Source of the DNA: Anagrus nilaparvatae
Lineage: Eukaryota; Arthropoda; Insecta; Hymenoptera; Mymaridae
Direction of reading: 5' to 3'
Assembly: GCA_022575985.1 (NCBI GenBank)
Contig: JAKSXM010000137.1
Coordinates: 21,904,001 to 21,968,000 of the forward strand
Length of the DNA: 64,000 nucleotides
Shown here: piece by piece, positions 48,350 through 59,743 of the stretch
How the letters are laid out: every line of letters starts with the position of its first letter
Position numbering within the stretch: position 1 is the stretch's first letter
Notes under the pieces: model-generated
What the model saw: the letters and a program-made list of their open reading frames with translations, nothing else
What the model was told of the DNA's origin: nothing
Databases searched by the model: none
Position numbers and translations under genes: made by a program

Positions 48350-48700
48350 TGATAAACAACATTACAATAAAATCGCTATTCTTATAATTTGTAATTATCA
48401 CCTTTACTAGATTTTAAGATTCTAAACCCAAATTATTTAGATTCTGTAAACCTGTATTATTTTAAGTCCTTAAATTGAAAATATTCTAAGTCCCTCAACT
48501 CAAATTATTAGAAGTCTCTAAACCCGGAATATTTTAAGTCCCTAAACTTGAATTTTTCTAACCCTCTCAAAGTAAATTATTCAAAGTCCCTAAATATAAA
48601 ATATTTTAAGTTCCTAACCCCACATGATTTTTGACATTAGACCCCACTTGATTTTCAGATTCACAGGTTACCCCTCCTTAGAAACATGTTCAATGTTAAA
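48350..48700 (-). repeat. RepA copy 3, reversed
   Basis: Read on the - strand it contains the RepA blocks in order: GAACATGTTTCTAAGGAGGG, GAATCTGAAAATCAAGTGGG, many units of TTTAGGGACTTAGAATA type, AGAATCTTAAAATCTAGTAA AGGTGATAATTACAAAT. The minisatellite part here has at least seven units. The distal block (CCTAGCCCTCAG, GTTTACACAAACC) is missing. Confidence 0.8.
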
Positions 48701-49010
48701 ACTACGATTTTTGCAGCAAATTGAAAAATTGATCATTTTGGGACAAAAATGGGCATTCAATTTACTGACTGTAAAGAAGAGAATTTAATATAAAAAATTA
48801 GAAAGGTGATAATGTTTTGCAAACAAATAATTCTAAAGGACAAATAAAGAATTTTTAGAAAAAAGCTTTTAGAAAATTGTTGAGACCTATAAAACCCATT
48901 TTTGTCTAAAATTGCAATTTTTGAGATAATTTAAAAATTAATCATTTCGGGACAAAAATGACCATTTGGTTAAATTGCTATAACATTGAGAAAAATTGCG
49001 GTATCCAAGG
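48701..49010 (+). repeat. Diverged partial copies of the foldback arm
   Basis: ACCTATAAAACCCATTTTTG, TTTAAAAATTAATCATTTCG and AAAATGACCATTTGGTTAAA at 48890-48990 correspond to 47387-47466 of the large foldback's right arm. A second weaker match lies at 48715-48760. So the foldback's sequence occurs as an old diverged repeat as well. Confidence 0.6.
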
Positions 49011-49555
49011 CTTGAAAAATGACTTTAATACCGAAAAATTGTGACCAAAAAGAAGTGTTTTTGTTAACTAACTAACTAAAAAGCAATATTACGAAAAAAC
49101 TACATTTAAAAGCCTTGTGCACAGTATTCTTTTTCAAATTCGGATTCAGCGACATACAAAACCTACAGAAGACTTTTTCTTTCTCTGGTTGACGAATTCC
49201 GAAACCGTTACACCACATTCTGACTTGTAAATAATATTATTTTGGTAATTATGTTAATTGAGGGGTATTAGAGTTCAGAGTAACTTTTTTGTTGTTGGTG
49301 AATTATAGAAAAAGGACGTAATAACAAAGTTCCGCCAACAAAAGTTTGGTTGAAATCTTTTCAGCAAACAAATAATAAGGTTTCAAAATAAGGGGCGGAT
49401 TTTTCGTGTACTTTTTGGCCAATACTTAAAAATTTTAACTATGCTTAACATTTCTTTACGTCTTATTTAAACATTATTATTGAACTCAATCTAATCAAAG
49501 CTTTTAAAATCCCTAAATTAAAAAATTACTGAAACTCTTTTCTTGCTTTTTTCTA
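49011..49555. other. Repeat-derived DNA, no gene
   Basis: GATTCAGCGACATACAAAAC CTACAG near 49150 echoes the CAGCGACCCAAAAAACC phrase of the 141-bp satellite. The rest is unassigned, with no exon. Confidence 0.4.
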
Positions 49556-49562
49556 ACATGAT

Positions 49563-49612
49563 CAGCTTCGCTCTACCCGTCTTTGACGGTATCTAGTATA
49601 TATATAATTTGA
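49563..49612 (-). repeat. RepC-like end motif with CCGTC hairpin
   Basis: On the - strand it reads ACTAGATACCGTCAAAGACG GGTAGAGCGAAGCTGATC. It contains the GTAGAGCGAAGCT word of RepC and a CCGTC-AAA-GACGG stem-loop, with TATATATACTAG before it. A short stem-loop beside a conserved end is reminiscent of rolling-circle (Helitron/Helentron) termini, but this is only a resemblance. Confidence 0.35.
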
Positions 49613-49859
49613 TAATAATTAAGGAGCATTTTAATTTTTATATTTACATATAGGAGAATTATAAATTTACAGGTTAAATAAATAAATAATACTTTGTTTA
49701 ATAATTAATTATATTCATTTATTGATGCGCAAGCATCAAGGAGATCACAGTACTCTAAGATATTATACATATAGAACTAAGGGCGCGTAAGATATATTTT
49801 GACTCTATGGTGCAGTGAAAGTGTACCTCCCCTACTATAATTAATATTCATAACTAATT
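49613..49859. other. AT-rich spacer
   Basis: No feature identified. Confidence 0.4.
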
Positions 49860-50790
49860 CAAACCATTTTCAGTACATAACAACAAAAATTTTAAAAAAA
49901 AAATCTGACATTTTTTCTTTTTTCCCTTACGGTTTTGGGCAAAATAAAGAAAATCCACTTAACTCAGCACTTGTTATTAGAAAACTTGATTTATAAGGGA
50001 TTTTAACCAATTCAAATGGTTTAATGCAAATAAAGCCAAAATCTCTAAAAATCAAAAATTTTAAACTCACCTAAATTCATTTATATCAGGTTTTTTGGGC
50101 TTTATGACCCGGGGGACCATATTGATATAAGTTTTTAACTGTTTAAAACCTTTTTCAGTACCGAAAGACGAAAAATTTGAAGAAAAAAAAAATGGACATT
50201 TTTCCATATATACCCCTTGCAATTTTTGGAAAAATAAAAATTTTCAAAAAAATCCTGTTTGCCCTTTTTATCAGCACTTTTTTTATTAGACAACTTCGTT
50301 CATAAAGAATTTTAACCAATTCAAATGGTTTTAAGCGAATAAAGCCAAAATATCTAACAATGTAATAATTTTAAAACTCACATAAGTCCATTTATATCAG
50401 GTTTTTTGGGCCCTATGACCCGGGGAACCATATTGATATAAGTTTTTAACTGTTTCAAACCTTTTTCAGTACCAAAAGACGACAAATTTAAAGAAAAAAA
50501 AAATTGGACATTTTTTCATATATACCCCTTTCGATTTTGGGCAAAATAAAAATTGTCAATAAAATCCAATTCCCCGATGTCATCAGCTTTTTTTTTGATC
50601 AAAAAACTTGGTTTATAAGGGATTTTAGCCAATTCAAATGGTTTTATGCGAATAAAGACTGAATTTCTAAAAATGAAAAATTTTTTAAACTCATCCACAT
50701 CCGTTTATATCAGTTTTTTAGATATCTCTGCCCCAATAAGCCATATTGATTTAAGTTTTTCACTGTTTCAGACCATTTCCAGTATAAACG
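49860..50790. repeat. ~310-bp tandem repeat, three units
   Basis: The phrase TTCAAATGGTTTAATGC-like recurs at 50011, 50320 and 50633 (spacings 309 and 313). CCTTTTTCAGTACC and its variants recur at 49863, 50149, 50459 and 50770. Each unit has ATTTATATCAGGTTTTTTGG, ATGACCCGGGGGACCATATT and GACATTTTTCCATATATACC. The third unit is the most diverged and the last is partial. Frames at 50516-50831 are by-products. Confidence 0.88.
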
Positions 50791-51139
50791 AAATACATGA
50801 TCACTTAAGGATCTGCATTCCTGTCGCCTAAAGTAGCAAAATTTAAAATACAAAGATATAAAGTTATTGTAATGTTCCAATCAGCACAAGCAAATTAATT
50901 TATAATTTTTAAAAAGGATTTATAAATTACAAAAATAATAGTTAACATTGATCAAAAAATAAAAAAAAATTTAACGTTTCAATAGCAGTTATCTGATAAA
51001 ATAAAAGGATAAAGTAACTTTCTATACAAGTGGTACTTTAGATTTATATATATGTTTTCTCATATTTACACCACAAACTTGTAAAATTTACTTTATTTTT
51101 ATATTTATTTAAAAGTACTTTATATATTTTATCAACTTG
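50791..51139. other. AT-rich spacer
   Basis: No feature identified. Confidence 0.4.
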
Positions 51140-51370
51140 AAACACGTTTCAGGGTTGAGTACTTTGTGAATCGAAAAATCAAGGAGGGGGGTGTCAAACA
51201 AGAATTAAAATATTTTCGATTTAGGAGCTTAATGTTTAGGTAATATTTAAAAAATTAAAAATTAGATAATTTTTATTTTGCGTACCATTTATGTATTTTA
51301 ACTAGTCTTTAGCTGTAGGAAACATGTTCCATGCATTTGGTTTGTGGTTTCATACAAACCAATTTTAATA
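51140..51370 (+). repeat. RepA copy 4, shortened
   Basis: AAACACGTTTCAGGGTTGAG ... GTGAATCGAAAAATCAAGG followed by a G-run matches the start of RepA. Only one minisatellite unit follows (TTTTCGATTTAGGAGCTTA). The distal block is TTTATGTATTTTAACTAGTC and GGTTTGTGGTTTCATACAAA CC. This copy has lost most of the short-period repeat. Confidence 0.72.
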
Positions 51371-52172
51371 TCTTATTTATTCTTTACTCAACTATATGAT
51401 ATATAAAGCCTTATATTTTAAGGAACGTTGGCAGCATGTATTGAATACAAGATTTAATAGATTTTTAGTACTTAGATTTCATAAATTTAAAATCAGTAGC
51501 TAAATCTTGGGAATTTTGAACTTTACCAGTAAAAAACAAATAAAATAAATTAATCTAATTATGAGCTATAAAGTTGATAATTAAATAATAAAATTTTTTT
51601 CTTAATTAAAAGTTACTATAATTAAATAAAATTATATGTATATAAAAACTATTGTTACCAATAAATAGGATAAATTATTTTAAATTCTATTGTTTATATT
51701 GTTTTTCTTTAAACAAATTTGTATTTAAGCTTTTAGTATAACGAGTTTTCGTATTTGAATAACATTGATTAATTATAGTTGTCATTTCAAAATTTTACTT
51801 TTTTTTTTCGTTTTAATTGTATATTTAACAACGTCAAAGGCTTTTCGGTGAATTATTTTGAAATCATATAAACAGTATTGTGTACAAATATACAAATAAA
51901 CGAGGATAATGATATTTTACTGTAAAAACAGTTGAAATTTTTTAAATTAAAGCTTTGTGTTTATAAAGATTTAATGAATTTTATTAATAGAATTGGTAGA
52001 ATTTTAAACAAACTAGGTTAAATGAGAGTGTTTTAATAAATTTTTTCTAGGTCATAAGATTTATTAAACCAAAAATCCAATAATTTATTAGTTCTATTTT
52101 AATTTTATTCAACCTGGGGGATTAGTTTTATTTTATTATAGTCACATAATGGTATTTTATAAGTATTTTCTT
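51371..52172. other. AT-rich intergenic DNA, nothing identified
   Basis: Low-GC sequence without exon or repeat partner. Confidence 0.5.
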
Positions 52173-53106
52173 CATAATTCTTCTCACAAGTGAAATGATT
52201 TTTCAATGTTATATAAATCATTATACTCGAGGTTTAAAATGTTAAAATAAAGTGAAAATTTATTGTGAGCTACTTAAAAAATACTATTTAAATCTCAAGC
52301 AAAAGTCAAATTTTCATTAAACTGGGGTATAAGGCACCCTTTCATAGCCCACAGGGGTGGAATTTTTGATTTTCCCTGCACGCACTAACCTTAATCTTAT
52401 TTTCCATTTTCTAGTATTTTGTGGTTTTCTATGATACCGACGTAATGTTATTTAAATGAAGTTGGTATGACAGAAAACTACAAAAAACTAGAAAATGGAA
52501 AACAAAAATTAGGTTAGTACATGTGGTGAAAAACAAAATTTCCACCCCAGGCACAGTATTGTTACACCTTGGTTTTAATTTCTCTAACAATTGTTAGAAA
52601 AATACATTTATATATGTTTATCTTTTATTGTTTAGTTATTTTTTGTCATTAAGCGCTGAGTGGTGTTAAATGCGCAACGGAAATCCCCACCACCGCTGTA
52701 CGAGTCAGCGTGGGCAATGATTGAGCCGTGTTACAGCTCAATTTAATGGCAGTCTGGGACTTGATTCAGCATTCATTTCACAGTGATAAACAGCCGTACC
52801 ATCCACAATGTGTGGTACTGCGCATGCGCAAACAAATATTTTTAGAAATGGTAGTACTTTTCGTGATGCAGTTTGGTTATAAAACTCAATATTTTTTTAA
52901 AAGTTTGTACTTTTTTTGTTTTTTACGTAATATGTTACAGATGATATAAATGCAGAATCGAGGCCCTGCTTTCTGTTCAGTCTTGGGATCACGAGACTCG
53001 AATACAATTTCTTGAGCAGCTAACGATGACTTTTTACCTTTTATTAAAAACCTCGAATATCTTCATATAACATTGAAAAATCATTTCACTTGTGAGAAAA
53101 ATTATA
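52173..53106. mobile_element. Element of ~0.93 kb with ~62-bp inverted ends
   Basis: AATTCTTCTCACAAGTGAAA TGATTTTTCAATGTTATAT ... CTCGAGGTTT at 52173-52236 is the reverse complement of AAACCTCGA ... ATATAACATTGAAAAATCAT TTCACTTGTGAGAA at 53047-53106, with a few differences. The interior is less AT-rich than the flanks (TCCCCACCACCGCTGTACGA, GTACTGCGCATGCGC) and holds a separate foldback at 52325-52570. A 73-codon + frame (52728-52949) has no recognisable transposase motif, so the element appears non-autonomous or decayed. Confidence 0.75.
52325..52570. mobile_element. Foldback inside the 52.2-53.1 kb element
   Basis: GGGGTGGAATTTTTGATTTT ... CACTAACC ... TTTTCCATTTTCTAGTATTT TGTGGTTTTCTATGATACC pairs with GGTATGACAGAAAACTACA AAAAACTAGAAAATGG ... 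GGTTAGTACATGTGG ... AAATTTCCACCCC. Arms are about 85-110 bp around a short centre (52437-52465). Confidence 0.78.
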
Positions 53107-55884
53107 AATATAATATAAATATAATATGTTATAAAATATCAACAACCACTTTTGTAAGCTCATAAAACTTGATAAATCGATTAAAAAATTTTTTAATTCA
53201 TAAATTCGAAACAGAGGACCAAGTTACCCGAAAAACAAAATATATCTGTACTTGATAAAATGGGTTAGCTGTTTTAAAATTCAGGTAATTTTCATAATAT
53301 TAAATTATTTTTAAATAATAGCAAATAAATTATTTGGATATAAACTGCACTCTCACAAACTCATAATTAACAGACTTTCTTTGTAAAATATACATTAAAT
53401 TATTTGTTACATATCTTGATTTTACTAGTGAAATGTAACAATTATCTTCACATACTCTAAACGTATAATTATTTATTACTCAGTTTAGGAAAATGAGCAA
53501 ATTGGCACATTAAAATTTTCTGTATTTAATATAGACATACTGTGCGTATATAAATTCGAATATGAAAGGGAACGATCATAGCAGAAGAGCTTTTCTATAC
53601 AGTACTAAATGTATTTACTTTGACGTACAGGCCATACTAGAGATGATTACGATGCCAGTGAGGTAATTACATTTTCGGCAATTTGATTCATCAGATAGAA
53701 CAGCTATATATACCAAATTGTAATTATATACACTTTCCAATAAACTATATGAATATTGTATACGTATAAACGAATGAAAATTACTTTCACAAATTATCTA
53801 TCAAAGAATTTTTTTAATTCGTTTGGTTACAAAGTAAATTTTTTTTTTTTAAAGTAAAATATAAAATTATTAAAGTAACCATAAATCCTTCTTATTTGAT
53901 CTTTATCGATAAATAAAATCAAAGAATAATAATAGAATTTATAGTCTTTAGTGTTTGTATTTTTGAAATAATATTTTTACTATCAACAACAAACACTCTG
54001 TGGCAATTAAAAAGACTAAGGCGTTTAAAAAAAACTGTACATAAAAGGAAGTTTGTTGTCTTAATTGGATCGTTTTTATTGTCATTTATACTATATATAT
54101 GTCTATCTTCTTTTGTCAATAGATTTAAAAAGACAAAGAGAAAATAAAATCCAAAATAAAATAAAAATACTTATTTTTAGCAGTCAACGAAAATATAAAA
54201 AAAAAAGAAAAAAAACGATAATAATTAAAATAAAAATAAAAGAAAAAATATCTATCAATATTTTTATCAAAGAAATTGACTTTCTGTCAATATCATTTAA
54301 AAGAAATACTTTTTATTAAAATTAAAACTATTCAATCAATATGCAAATATCAATTTGAAATATAAAAAAGAAAAAAAAATATTTAAAAATAAAAATTTTA
54401 TTATTTTTATTAAAAAGTTTTTATATATTTAATTGAAAATTAATGTAAAACAAATCAGATTTATTTATATTTTAATGTCATTTTCAAATTAGATTTAATA
54501 TTTAAATGAGATTTTCGTATGGTTTATGTTGGACTTTAATTTTAATGAAAATATATTTTCTATTTCATATATATTTATATTAAAATAAAAGTTGTTCAAG
54601 TAAATAAGTTTTATTTTTATTTTTATACGTATTTATTAAACTAAAATAAAATTATTCAAATTATGCCAATTTATGTAATAATACTTTAATTGAAATGGTC
54701 TATTTGGAGTCAATAGATATCGCCAAAGATGTTTCAGCAGTTTAAAAATGGATGCACTGTCATGCATTTGAAAGTATCTAAAAAAAGCACTTTTTTACAC
54801 TTCGAATTTGAATTTTATTCTTCTGGAGCTTTCACTAGTAGGCTCTAAAGAATAGGTTCACATAATTTGCAGACACTGGTTAAAATATATTTAACTTCAA
54901 TAAGAGTCAGGAAGAATTTATATCCATAAGTTACTCAGACTTTTATGACCCAAAATTTTCAAAAATTTAACATGTCTTATTTGTTAAAACAAATTTTTTT
55001 TTAATTTTTTAGTACCAAATACTGAAAAGCATTGACTTTTTCATTAAAAAAATATTATAAATAAATACATTGTTAAAAAATCGTAATTTCAAAATGTGCT
55101 GGGTGGAAATACCCAGTGGCTGAAAGAGCGTCCTTAATATAAAAAAAAACTACAATTTATAATAATATCACAAAACTAGAGCTTGCATTGAATATTTTAG
55201 ATAAATTATCTCTCTTTAAAAAAAAAAGAAAATAATAAAATCACAGATATACATAAAATTTAAAAGATTTATAATTTTATTAAAGTAGTTTATCATATCT
55301 CACTAAATTATTAAAATAATCAGAAATATTTTATAATACTTGACACAAAGAAAAAAGAACAGTAATATATACAATTAAACATTTTTTAAAATTTAATTTT
55401 AAGTATAAAATATCGTACTTATTATTGATTTACGTAAAATAAATTTTATGAACATAAAAAAATTTTGCCTTATATTACTTGCTGATTTACTGAGACATTT
55501 GAAACAGAAAAAATTTTTTTTCTACTATATATATTCACATATGAAACATTGTGTAGCTAGGAAAACTTTTCTAGTTTAACTTTCTATATAGAATTATACA
55601 GTACTACTGTATAAATGACATTTGTGAATGTAGAAAATCTCTTGAATATTCATGATTCATGTTTGCATGTATGGAACTTACATTAATCATTTTTCCAATT
55701 TCTTTTTTTTTATTCTCTATGCGTTACTTGATATTTAAATTTGATAATGATTCTTAATGAATAATGCTTATACATAAACATTATATACTATTTGGTTTTT
55801 AATTATTTTAAATTTAACATATTTGTTTTTTTTTTTAACGCTAAGTATAATTACATCTAGAAAAGAGCAAAGGCTACTTCCAGA
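53107..55884. other. AT-rich intergenic DNA
   Basis: No convincing gene. A mixed-composition patch at 53560-53720 contains an acceptor-like TTTGACGTACAG, about 30 bases of text and a donor-like GAG|GTAATT, which could be a tiny exon or chance. The frames at 53919-54319 are low-complexity. TTCAGTGAC-like repeat text is absent here. Confidence 0.45.
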
Positions 55885-56165
55885 TAAGTGCAGTGATTTG
55901 GCCCCCGGAATTAAACCTAACCTAAGTAGTAGAATCTGAAAAGTTATCAAAAAAATTACTTATTTCTGTTGGAATTAAACTTCTAGGCCACGACGAGCCC
56001 CTAAAAACCTAAAAAAGCCATTTTTTTGTGGGATTTTTTAGAATTTATTTAATTTCTCCGACTCTTTATTTATCCGGAAGTAGTCTTTAAAAAGTTAATA
56101 CGTGGTTTAGCCTTTAAAAATTTAAGAGCACACCCTTAAATTAACAAAATGCACCCCATTTTAGA
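55885..56165 (+). repeat. RepB copy 3
   Basis: GTGCAGTGATTTGGCCCCCG GAATTAAACCTAACCTAA, CTTCTAGGCCACGACGAGCC and TTTAATTTCTCC match 11353-11520. Downstream, CACACCCTTAAATTAAC and TGCACCCCATTTTAGAGG may extend the unit beyond what survives in copy 1. Confidence 0.7.
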
Positions 56166-57379
56166 GGTATTTCGATATTGTTCACAAACCAGAATGAGAC
56201 ACCTACTTTATACGCTTTTGAGGTCGCTGCTCACAAATTTCTGAGTCCTGGAGCGAAAAATTTCCAGAGCGTCGTTAATTAGTGAAAACATCCCTAAAAA
56301 GCGATATATTTTGATAATTTAAGGGGAATTTCATCAAGTTTCCAATATCGAAACCACTTTTTTCATAATCAGTAACCTAAAAAACCTACAGTAGGAGCCC
56401 AAAAAGCAAAAAAATAAAATTTTTGACCCAATGTCCAACTTTTTTGTAAGAACTTTGCTGATTATGCTGTCAGTACAACTTCCATTAATATACATAAATA
56501 TTGTGAAATAAATAGCAAAAGATAGAAAATATTTTTCATTAGTTGAATGCTAAACTTACTAAGTTTTAGATCATTATTAGATGTAAGCTTATGATAGAAA
56601 TCATATGCAAGTAAACAGAAATATAAACAGTCATAATAAACAAATGATTACATAGACTTAATAACGACGAATATACAGATATTTATTTTATCCGTACTAT
56701 CCTTCCGTTCTTTTGGTACAGAGGAAGTTTAAAATTAAAATCACCCTCGAGCGAATTAGACTTGACAACATGGTACATGTAATACTTATAAGCGCACATA
56801 AAAAGAAAAATAAAATTAGAGTAGAATCATAAAACGTATATTTTCTTGATTATATAAGTTAAAATTCATTAATTATAAATATTAAGAGAAATAATTTTCT
56901 TATAAAACTAAAGATTAACGTGCTTTTTAAACTTAATAATAATTTAACGCCTTGGATTAGTAAAAGAAACTTTGAAGAAGATACGAAGTAAAAGAATTAT
57001 TGAATTTTTAATTTGTAACTTTAATTTTTTATCAACTTATAGTTCATGTTTTAATTAATAATGCAGTTACTTATACACAGACATCAAGACACTGTATAAT
57101 TGTACGTAGCTAGTTTATAAATAATTTATACATTAATCAATATTACACCTTATCTACGTTACCTTTGATAAATCTGATTTATTCTTTCATAAAAATATTA
57201 TAAAAAGAGAATTATAAGACCTTTCTTTTTTTAATCTTACTTGTAATACGTTCTTTTATTAAACAGTTGTTTATCATATTTTGTATAGTTTTTATAATCG
57301 AGGCACCAGCAATTGCTGATTGCTGTCAGTTTTTAGTAAATAATGATATTTTGCCCAAAATATTCTTTACCAAGAGGGA
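56166..57379. other. Repeat-derived then AT-rich DNA, no gene
   Basis: CATAATCAGTAACCTAAAAA ACCTACAGTAGG near 56368 is another echo of the satellite phrase. The remainder is AT-rich without a recognised feature. Confidence 0.45.
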
Positions 57380-57640
57380 AAAATTATAAAAAAATTTATT
57401 GATTCAGGCGAATTTTGATATTTTGTTTGGGTTTTTGGAGTCGATTTTCATGATTCTAAAATCAGATTTTTATAATTCAAATCGAGAGACTTAATATGGT
57501 GGATTCATAACCTCAAATTCAGTAATATAATTTATTTCAGGTATTTGATAATTGTTACAAGTTTTTGGAATCACCAAACACGATTCTTAAATCAGATTTT
57601 TAATTTACCGATTTTGAGGCTAGAAATCCACCATTTTAAG
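57380..57640. repeat. ~132-bp tandem duplication
   Basis: GATTCTAAAATCAGATTTTT (57451) and GATTCTTAAATCAGATTTTT (57583) lie 132 bases apart. GGGTTTTTGGAGTCG and AAGTTTTTGGAATCACC precede them, and GGTGGATTC and AATCCACCATTTT follow. The wording is like the TTTTTGGGTCGCTGAA part of the 141-bp satellite, so the two may share a distant origin. Confidence 0.6.
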
Positions 57641-59626
57641 TATGAAATTTTAAATTTTGAGAAGCTGATTTCTAAATCTTTATCATAGAATGCAAAAACC
57701 TAATAAGTGTACCAAAATTTGGCCTGATCAGCAATATTTTTTAAGAGATTGCACTTTTTGAAAATTTGTGGCTTATTTTGGACAAAATATCGAAAACTGG
57801 CCATCGGAAAGTGAATCAAATCTTCAAAAGTGCGTAGAATCCACTGAGATGGATTAATTTTACTCTGACTCTGAAACAATGGCATCAGTGATAAAGATAA
57901 TAAAAAAATGATGTAAATAATTCAGTCTAATTTTCTACACTTTTAATAGATTTCTTATGGAAACTCTTTTAGTACCCTCTGATACTTTTATAAAGCTTAG
58001 AAAATGTATAATTTGAGTATTTTGCTAAAACTTTTTTACATGCACAAGTTTTATCAAATTAAGAAGCATTGAATAATTCAAAAGTACATTATTAATATTT
58101 AATTTTTTTAAAATTAAAAACGTTTGTTCCTTTAAATGAGATTTGATTCATTAAATTGTTAGTATACTCTTAAATATTTATTCAAAAATAAAATTAAATT
58201 TACTCTTCTTGAAATATTAAATAGTATTTTCAGTATAAATAAATTGTAAATTACATTGCATACGATTTTTTATTTATTTATTTTTTTACTTTTCATAAAA
58301 AAAAAAAAGGAAAAAAAAAATTCCGCTCTCACTATAACAAACTAATGATGTTAGCATAGAAAAAGAGTCAAGGGAACGCGAATAGCGTGTGAAAAATATA
58401 TATAAAAAAATGCATATATATAGGTATATATAAAAATGAAAAGAGTAAATGAGATAAAATAGAAACAAGATGAGAGGATCTAAAATAACGTGATTAGAGA
58501 GACCTACCCAAACGTTTTTCTATAGGTATTTAAAAAGATATATAGAACTGACTATAATGAAAAATCCCACGAGAAAAATAGGGGTAAAATAATTTTTTTT
58601 TTCTTTTTTATTATTATTATTATTATTAAAAAAAGTTTTAATAATGAATGCATTTATGTAATAATAATAATAGTATAAAAAAGGCTAAACTGATAACATT
58701 AAGGATAAAAGCTTTTTAATTACATTGATTTTTAAAGAATTTGCTCATTATTTTTGCAAAAAAAAAAATTATTATACAATTATTAAAGTATGAGTAATTG
58801 AAAAATAAAAGTGGAAAAATTGATAACAATGTAATTTAGTGATAAAATTAATATTTTTTTTATGTTTTAGGAAAGGTTTTTTTCGTTAATTTTTTCATTT
58901 ATTAAATTAATTAGGTATGCATGACTGATTTCATGGTATAATGCATTGGTTTCTACTTTTTTACTCATTTTTTCATTTTTTCTAACTTCGATTTAGAAAG
59001 ATTACCACTGAAAGTAACACTGCAGTACTAGAGTCAAAATCGAATTCTGCTTAAATAGTTCGAGCAAAGCTTATGTCTTCATATTGAAAATATGTTTCTT
59101 TCATCAGGTCATTTCTAAAAGCCCTTTTGATGCTTATTAAAAGTTATTCGATTCTTTGAAAGATTATCAAGTCGACCGTTCCTTAAATATTTGAACTCTG
59201 CTATATAAATGAACTCTAAATTTTCTTATTACAGCTATAAAAAAAGAAATTCATTTTATTTCAAATTTATTATTTTAAGATGCTCGTTATTACAATTAAA
59301 GTTGATTCTAAGTTGTTTAAATTATTGCAAGTAAAAAATATTTTGATACTTATTTCTATGAGAACAGCTTAAATTTTCTCTATCATTATAAAAAAAGTAG
59401 TATAGTTTTATTGATTTTCAATATTTTCTTTTTTCAAAATTCTTTCAAAAAAGATTTACGATTTTTCGATAATCGTATATATATAGAGAGAGCGAAAACA
59501 ACAATGTATTTTCTTATAGTTTTAAAATTATATATATTTATATATAATATTTCAAGTAAAAAAATCTATATATATAGTTTTATTCGCATGAAAAAGAAAA
59601 GAGGTCGAAATATAACGCCGACAAAC
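57641..59626. other. AT-rich intergenic DNA, nothing identified
   Basis: A TTA run lies at about 58609-58628. Frames at 57700-57885 and 58286-58468 carry no motif. Confidence 0.5.
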
Positions 59627-59743
59627 GGTTACATGAGTCAAAAACAGCGTGCACGCGGTTTTATAATATATATTTTGATATGTGAAAACGGCTTGTGAAC
59701 ATGTGCTCTTAACAAAAACCGTTTTGCACGCAGACCTCATGTA
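59627..59743. repeat. Imperfect hairpin, MITE-like
   Basis: GGTTACATGAGTCAAAAACA GCGTGCACGCGGTTTT on the left pairs, with gaps, with AAAACCGTTTTGCACGCAGA CCTCATGTACC on the right. Length is about 117 bp. It is less AT-rich than the flanks. Confidence 0.5.
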
